Part shown: positions 58,641 through 64,000 of the stretch, piece by piece
Numbering within the stretch: position 1 is the first letter of the stretch
Layout of the letters: the number at the start of each line of letters is the position of its first letter
Assembly (NCBI RefSeq): GCF_018687715.1
Contig: NC_056752.1
Location: 44,242,501-44,306,500, forward strand
DNA length: 64,000 nucleotides
Direction: 5' to 3'
Source: Carya illinoinensis
Taxonomy: Eukaryota; Streptophyta; Magnoliopsida; Fagales; Juglandaceae
Position numbers and translations under genes: made by a program
Notes under the pieces: generated by a model
Databases searched by the model: none
Told to the model about the DNA's origin: nothing
The model's input: the letters and a program-made list of their open reading frames with translations, nothing else

Positions 58641-61340
58641 CTAAATCTTCATCTAACCAAAAATGTTGATCCATGCATTAAAACGAAACAATTAAGTGCA
58701 TCAATCAAGATTTAATATTAGCACATCAATTCAACTCAACAAACAATCAATTTCGTACATCTTATTATAGTTTAAATTAAAAAAAAAAAAATAGAAGCAT
58801 CAAATAAATTTGAAGTATTTTTTAATATTTTACTTCTTTTTTTAATAGATTCGTATATTATCGTTTGTCTTCTTTTTGGCCGTGTAGACGAATGAAATGT
58901 TAAGTTCTTATTTATTGTTATTAATTTTCTATATATATTAGATTCTATTGATTTTTTAGTTACATGTACATCTCCTCTTCTGCTTTATATTACTTGGTAT
59001 GATTGCTTTATTCTGTCTGGGATTTTTTTTTTTTTCTTTCATTCATAGTTGAAAAATTCTTCAAATATTGAAATAAATGACTACTAGTTTTCGTGTCAGC
59101 ATAGTAAGAACCATTTACATCTGTGCCAAAGCAAATACAAAATGGAAGATAAGGGAGCCAGAAACAGCACTACAATCAGAAATGGAAAACCTTATTAGAT
59201 TCAGTCATCTCTTTCTCAACTGAATTTAGTTTTCTAAATCCAAATATTCATGTAACTTTTTATTGTTGTTCTTTCCTTTGGAGCTTTTTCATCCATTAAT
59301 CCCAAAAAATTTTATACTGAGACTTTTTTTTTTTTTTTAATTTCTAACAATTAACTATTGCATATAAATAAATAATTGAATAAATAGTCAGAAATGTTTA
59401 ATCCAAAAGAATCAACATTAAAAAAACATACTTGTGAAAGTTGAGAGCCGAGACGCAAATTTAGAACCCAAAAGTGAAGAAACAGATTTGGGAAAGTAAA
59501 AACAATGAGAGGACTTGATTTTACCAGATAGCAAATAGTAGAAAATGAAGAAGTTGGAAATCACCCTTATACCAAGCGGCAAGTAGAGGAAACGATGAAA
59601 AAAAAATCAGAATATGATAAGAGCAAAACATAGAAATTCAAGAAAGACGGTAACAAAAGTAAGAACAAAAGCGTAAATACACGATTAAATCAGTCATAAG
59701 AATGGCAATAGGGGCAGAACGGGAAAATAAATATAACGTAGGGTCAAATAATCTGGCTTCATGGTAAAAGTTTTTTGCTCCACAATGTTTACATGAAAGT
59801 ACTAATGCTAAATAATCTGACTCAAGAATTGTAATATGTAATATTCATTTAAAATGAGCAGATTTGATTTGTCCTTTTCCTAATAAAAAAAGTAATAATA
59901 AAATAATTGAGAATGTAGTATTAAATATAGATTATTAACCTATGGAAGAATGTTTTGTTTTTTTAATATTTATTTATATAAATGGGAAAAAAATGAAGAA
60001 AATGTTTTTTCAATAAGAGATGGTTATGAATAAACATGATTGCTCAACATTGAAGTAGATGCAATTATATTGTGAGAACATAAATCTCTTTGAGGAAGTG
60101 TCAAAGTTTCAGCAATATTGTTGGAAGTAATAAGTGTTCTCGTAAAATGAAAGCATCGTTATACACATTAGTTTCAGAAGAGTTGACATTCGAAGATGAT
60201 CCAATTTTTCTTGTATTGATGACCTCATTGTCGTTTGATTGAGAAGAGAGAACATGTTGAGACTGTGTTTGCATTTGAAATTTATTATTTGGAGTTTTTT
60301 TCAACGTAGCATATATATATATATTTTACAGATCTCTTTGTTTTTCTCCTCTGATTGAGCAGCATACCAATTTATTCTTCATGGATATTTTTCACCCTCT
60401 TCAAAGTTTATTTATAGAAGAAGTTAGATAAGAATGAAAAGAATTGGTGTCAATGATGTTTAAATGTATTTAATAATGTGGTCTTAACAGTCAGCATAAA
60501 GTTTTAGAAGGTTATAAATTTTATGTCGATTTCAGAATGTAATCTAAAAAACATTTGAGAACATATCAAAGATGTAAGTAGATATGTATATATAGGGAGA
60601 CACGATACATTACAAATATTACAAGCATTCATAGCCAAAGCAAAAAAAGAAAACAATTATTTCCAAATAATTTCATACAGATTATATTAAACGAACCAAA
60701 TGAAATAGTAAATCTTAGAATAGAACAAGTCTATTAAAAGAAATTAACATCATGAGGAAAGGAAATATTCATAAAAAAAACATATAATGTAACAATTTAT
60801 TTTGGCTACAGGTGCATTTATATAAATATAAAAAAATTGAATAACATTTTCTCAGATGAGATAAAAGAGAACGTACAAGATAGTAGAGGACAAGTTAAAG
60901 AACAATGAAAATAGAGAAAATTGACAATAACCGGATTGAAGAACAGCCAAGTAAGAACAAAACCAACAAATCCGTAAAATAAAAAAAAAAATACATTAGA
61001 AAAAATAAACAAAAAAAGTGTATAATTATATCTGTTAAATAGGACTCTATTAATATAATAATAATAATAATAATAGATGAAATAAAGGAATTCGGTATTT
61101 ATAGGAAAAACATTTGGAAGGAAAGACGTAATGTAGTAAATAAAATTTGTTATTAATACTGTTTTTAATAAAACATATAAGGAAAAGAAAATAAAAGCAA
61201 ATAAGATGATGAGCAACATCATTATCTTCTTTTAAGATTTTATTAATGATGTCTTTAATAACTCTATTAATAATATTATGAATATTACATTTTTTTATGA
61301 ATCTAAAAATTAATATTTAGCACTTATTATTACATTTTGG
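58641..61340. other. AT-rich region, no recognised gene
   Basis: The 68-codon minus-strand frame at 60,101-60,304 (serine/asparagine-rich) and a 134-codon hydrophobic frame at 60,818-61,222 are composition-driven or unknown. There is an (AAT)n run near 61,058. Nothing else that I can name. Confidence 0.45.
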
Positions 61341-61429
61341 AAATATGAAATTTGTTGTCACCATCAGGATTCAATAATTTTTTTTTACCTTTTATCTCTA
61401 TCAAATACCGATGCACTCTATGCGACACC

Positions 61430-62136
61430 GTTTATAGCAAAAACCCTAGCTATTTATCCCCTCTTTCTCCTTTCTCTTTGTGTGTCTCTCTCTTTCCCCT
61501 TCTCACAAAGTGCCATCCCCGAGACCAACTTCAAGAAAACCCTAGGTTGCTTTTCTCCTCCTCTTCTCTACATCTCTCTCTCTCTTTCCCCTACTTCTTC
61601 TTTAGCGCCAACAGCCTCACCCATTTCTCACAAACCTCTCTCTCCCCGAAATCTGCATGTTCAAGATCTCTCTCACTTTCTCTCTTTTTTTCTCTCCATC
61701 ACCGAACCAGCCTACATCTCTCTCATTGCGTTGCCATCTCCCTTTCTTCTCCTCTTTCTCAACATGAATTTAGATTTTTTTTTTCAATTGTTTTCTCCTA
61801 AAGTGACTTGAAAACCAAAGCCACCCATTTCGTAGCAGGTCTATAATTGAAGTGTATTCCTCTTCAGCGCCACACCCTCATCGTTAGTGAAGCAAAGCGG
61901 AGACATGAACCTCTCTGTCAGTGAAGTGCGGACTCTTTTGTTGAATCTATGCTCTGTCGCTTCTACAACCACAGAATCTCTCATCCTCCATCCTCCTTTC
62001 TAATCTCCCCCCCGCCTGCTTCTGGTCTCAGCTCGACGAAGACCAAGAAGATGAACACTCAGAAACCCCCATACTCCACTTGAAAGACAAATAGAGGTGC
62101 TTCCAGAACAAGGAAAGCAACAGATCTTCCCAAAGG
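61430..62136 (+). promoter_or_regulatory. CT-rich leader-like stretch with two telo-boxes, possible first exon
   Basis: About 700 bp rich in CTCTCT and TTTCTC contain two AAACCCTAG telo-boxes (61,441-61,449 and 61,537-61,545), a motif common in 5' regions of plant housekeeping genes. A possible donor (aaag|gtgatat) follows near 62,136, and T-rich, intron-like sequence continues. The open frames here (61,352-61,801; 61,482-61,811) are Leu/Ser/Phe-rich products of the CT bias and are probably not coding. I see no coding exon downstream in the window. Confidence 0.35.
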
Positions 62137-62420
62137 TGATATTTTTTTCAACTTTTTTTTTGTATATTTTGAGGTTTTATAGAATGTTTGGATCTATTAA
62201 TGTAGATCTAACTCCAAAAAGTTCTAATCTCTTCTCTGTTCTCTATCTATTGAGGTGCTTGGTCTGAAACTTTCTCACACGTTGTACCGAAAGCAAAGCC
62301 ATAGTGATGCTCTAGAAAAGTTTAGATAAATCGTTTTAGACAAATTTTCTTTACAAATGTACACATGATTTATGTATATGAGCATGATTTCCTTATTGAA
62401 GTTATGAAAAGCGGAAGATT

Positions 62421-62827
62421 TTGTTCACTGTGTTTGGGTTTTTTTGTTTTTTGTTTTTGGTGTCATGTTTATCCGTATGGTTTCATTTGATTATGTTGGG
62501 GGTTTTTTCTATGAAAATGTGATCTATCTGATCATATGCATATATAGTTTTTATTCTGTTTGGGTTTTTTGTCATGTCATGTATATGCATATGATCTATG
62601 TGATCACAGTGTAAGAAAGCATCTTGTTCACTGTGTTTGTTTGTTTTTTTTTTTTTTTTTTTTTGTCATGTACATCCATATGGTTTGGTTTGATTCTATT
62701 GGGGTTATGCTACGTGAAGAAGGGACCTACTTGATCATATGCATATATGCATATGGTCTATGTGATCATGGTGTAAAGATTCACATATGTTGCACTGAGA
62801 GAAGAAAGAATAAAAAGCATATCCAAG
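62421..62827. repeat. Tandem duplication with 203-bp unit
   Basis: ttgttcactgtgtttg occurs at 62,421 and 62,624 and tgtcatgt at 62,461 and 62,664, both 203 bp apart. Both units contain a T run, atcc(g/a)tatggttt and gatcatatgcatatat. The copies have diverged moderately. Confidence 0.75.
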
Positions 62828-63109
62828 GAATGTCAAGATTCAGAAGGAGGAGGAGCAATTCAAAACATATCAAGATATTTTTGTGAAAAAAGTGAGAATG
62901 GGGAAGAGCAAAAGTGGAAGAAAATATTAAGTTTCCAGATTTCAGTTGGTTTTAGTCGGTGAGAGAGTGATGATTTTTAAATTACATGATTTAGAAAGAT
63001 GGAACTCAGTAAACAGATCTTTCAGAATTTACATGAGTCAGAGAGAAGAAATCCACCAAGCGGTGGATTGATGTTCTAGAAGAAGACTGTTGTATTTGAG
63101 ATCGAGGCT

Positions 63110-63480
63110 TTTGAGGGACTAAATCGTGAATTTGAAATGCATGTAGGGGCAAAATGGGTAGATTAATATCATAATTGAGAACACATTGTGGCTTTAATAG
63201 GACTAAACCGTGATTTTGAAATGCATGTAAGGGCAAAACGTGAAGAAAATAAGGGCAAAAGTGTAAATATGTGAATAAATTAAAGGGATAAAAATGGAAA
63301 CAAAAAGTGGTCAAAATTTACTATTAGTTAAACTGAGGGATAAAAACATAAAAACATGAATAAAAAAACAAACTGAGGGATAAAAATGTAAACAAACAAA
63401 AAAGATGGGCAAAACTGTAAAAATGCGAACAAAAGATAACAAAACTAAGGGACAAAAAGGGAAAATAAATAGAAAAGCAA
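63110..63480. repeat. Purine-rich repeats (gggcaaaa / gggataaaa motifs)
   Basis: A block with cgtga(a/t)tttgaaatgcatgta followed by gggcaaaa recurs about 85 bp apart (near 63,124 and 63,209). After it come many copies of a(g)ggga(t/c)aaaaa. It is low in complexity and without a frame. Confidence 0.6.
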
Positions 63481-63742
63481 GGACAAAATTAACAGAAAAG
63501 AGTTATACAACTCTTGCCTGTTTATTGCCGCTTTGTATATATATGATATAACTAGTGATATCAAAGTCGACTTTCTAGAAGCTTGATAATGAACTAAAAA
63601 GGGAAAATAAATAGAAAAGCAAGGACAAAATTAACAGAAAAGAGTTATACAACTCCTGCCTGTTTATTGCCGCTTTGTATATATATGATATAACTAGTGA
63701 TATCAAAGTCGACTTTCTAGAAGCTTGATGATAATGGAGTTC
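63459..63742. repeat. Recent tandem duplication, 142-bp unit
   Basis: Units 63,459-63,600 and 63,601-63,742 are nearly identical (one visible C/T difference near the middle and small differences at the end). The second half (gatatcaaagtcgactttctagaagc) resembles the flank of the CFA copies near 16,520 and 57,220. Confidence 0.9.
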
Positions 63743-64000
63743 ATTTATAGGGGCGGCAACAATATAATTTCTTTAGGCCAGTTGCCAAGTTGGGAAGGTT
63801 TTGTGGGTTGTCATTTTATGAATTGAGAATCATATAGTCACACTCCAATTATTTTAAATATTGGAGGTGATTCACAATGTTAAGTTAAACAATAATAAAC
63901 AAAAAATGACATAAAAACATTCATATATATATATATATATATATAAATTGAGTTCTAAACATTTATACACCAGCTCAAATTGTTCATTCATATATAAAAA
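63743..64000. other. Third partial copy of the CFA-flank sequence, then AT-rich DNA
   Basis: Following the 142-bp repeat, ataggggcggcaacaatataatttct and ccaagttgggaa...gggttgtcatt match 16,570-16,820 (ggcggctccaataatttct; gccaagttgggagtg). So a further, degraded piece of the duplicated flank lies here, and the array of CFA-related segments may continue to the right. A TA run is at 63,925-63,944. Confidence 0.5.

Noticed and set aside
61352..61811. Two overlapping 109-149-codon plus-strand frames
   Set aside because: They are Ser/Leu/Phe-rich translations of CT-rich leader-like DNA in two frames at once, which points to composition, not coding.
1..64000. tRNA, rRNA, organellar DNA or prokaryotic genes
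   Set aside because: No cloverleaf with A and B boxes, no rRNA signature and no organelle genes were noticed in reading the sequence; I could not run a search tool, so a short tRNA could be missed.

Overview
The window looks like nuclear DNA of a eudicot plant, probably a woody species. The signs are AT-rich intergenic DNA, short GT-AG introns, plant-type retrotransposons and a CACTA transposon. Fagales is a guess I cannot prove. No prokaryotic operons, rRNA, tRNA or CRISPR arrays are visible. Most of the sequence is transposable elements layered over a small, decaying gene family.

Host genes. Three minus-strand copies of a plant cyclopropane-fatty-acyl-phospholipid synthase (CFA synthase) lie head to tail: A (5,863-14,009), C (46,707-48,668) and B (49,433-54,891). 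I rebuilt 14 exons for A and B. They cover the end of the N-terminal oxidase domain and the whole SAM-dependent methyltransferase domain. A has many stops and two 4-bp insertions. C is a partial relic. B is open in every exon except one TAA codon. A and B sit in a segmental duplication of about 9-10 kb (A side about 5.66-17.15 kb, B side about 49.03-57.5 kb). A fourth gene-like piece is the C-terminal end of a replication protein A large-subunit homologue (58,064-58,640). A CT-rich, leader-like stretch with telo-boxes lies at 61.4-62.1 kb.

Transposons from left to right. (1) A gag/transposase_28-like relic at 90-698. (2) A complete but non-autonomous LTR retrotransposon, 1,643-5,614, with TAGAC target-site duplications, a tRNA-iMet primer site and two internal tandem-repeat arrays. 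(3) A 5'-truncated LINE inside the last intron of CFA copy A, with a 16-bp target-site duplication and an empty site in copy B. (4) A 23-kb CACTA element, 19,317-42,322, with CACTACAA ends and a CGT duplication. It carries degenerate TNP2-type and En/Spm-type transposase genes and exon fragments of three host genes (a PI-PLC-X protein, a DnaJ and a kinesin-7), and it sits in a 96-bp tandem array. (5) A degenerate plus-strand LINE, 43.29-46.67 kb, broken by a solo LTR related to element 2. (6) Several MITEs, some shared by A and B and some in one copy only, which lets insertions be ordered in time.

The stretches 20.4-22.7, 32.7-41.3 and 58.7-61.3 kb hold little that I can recognise.
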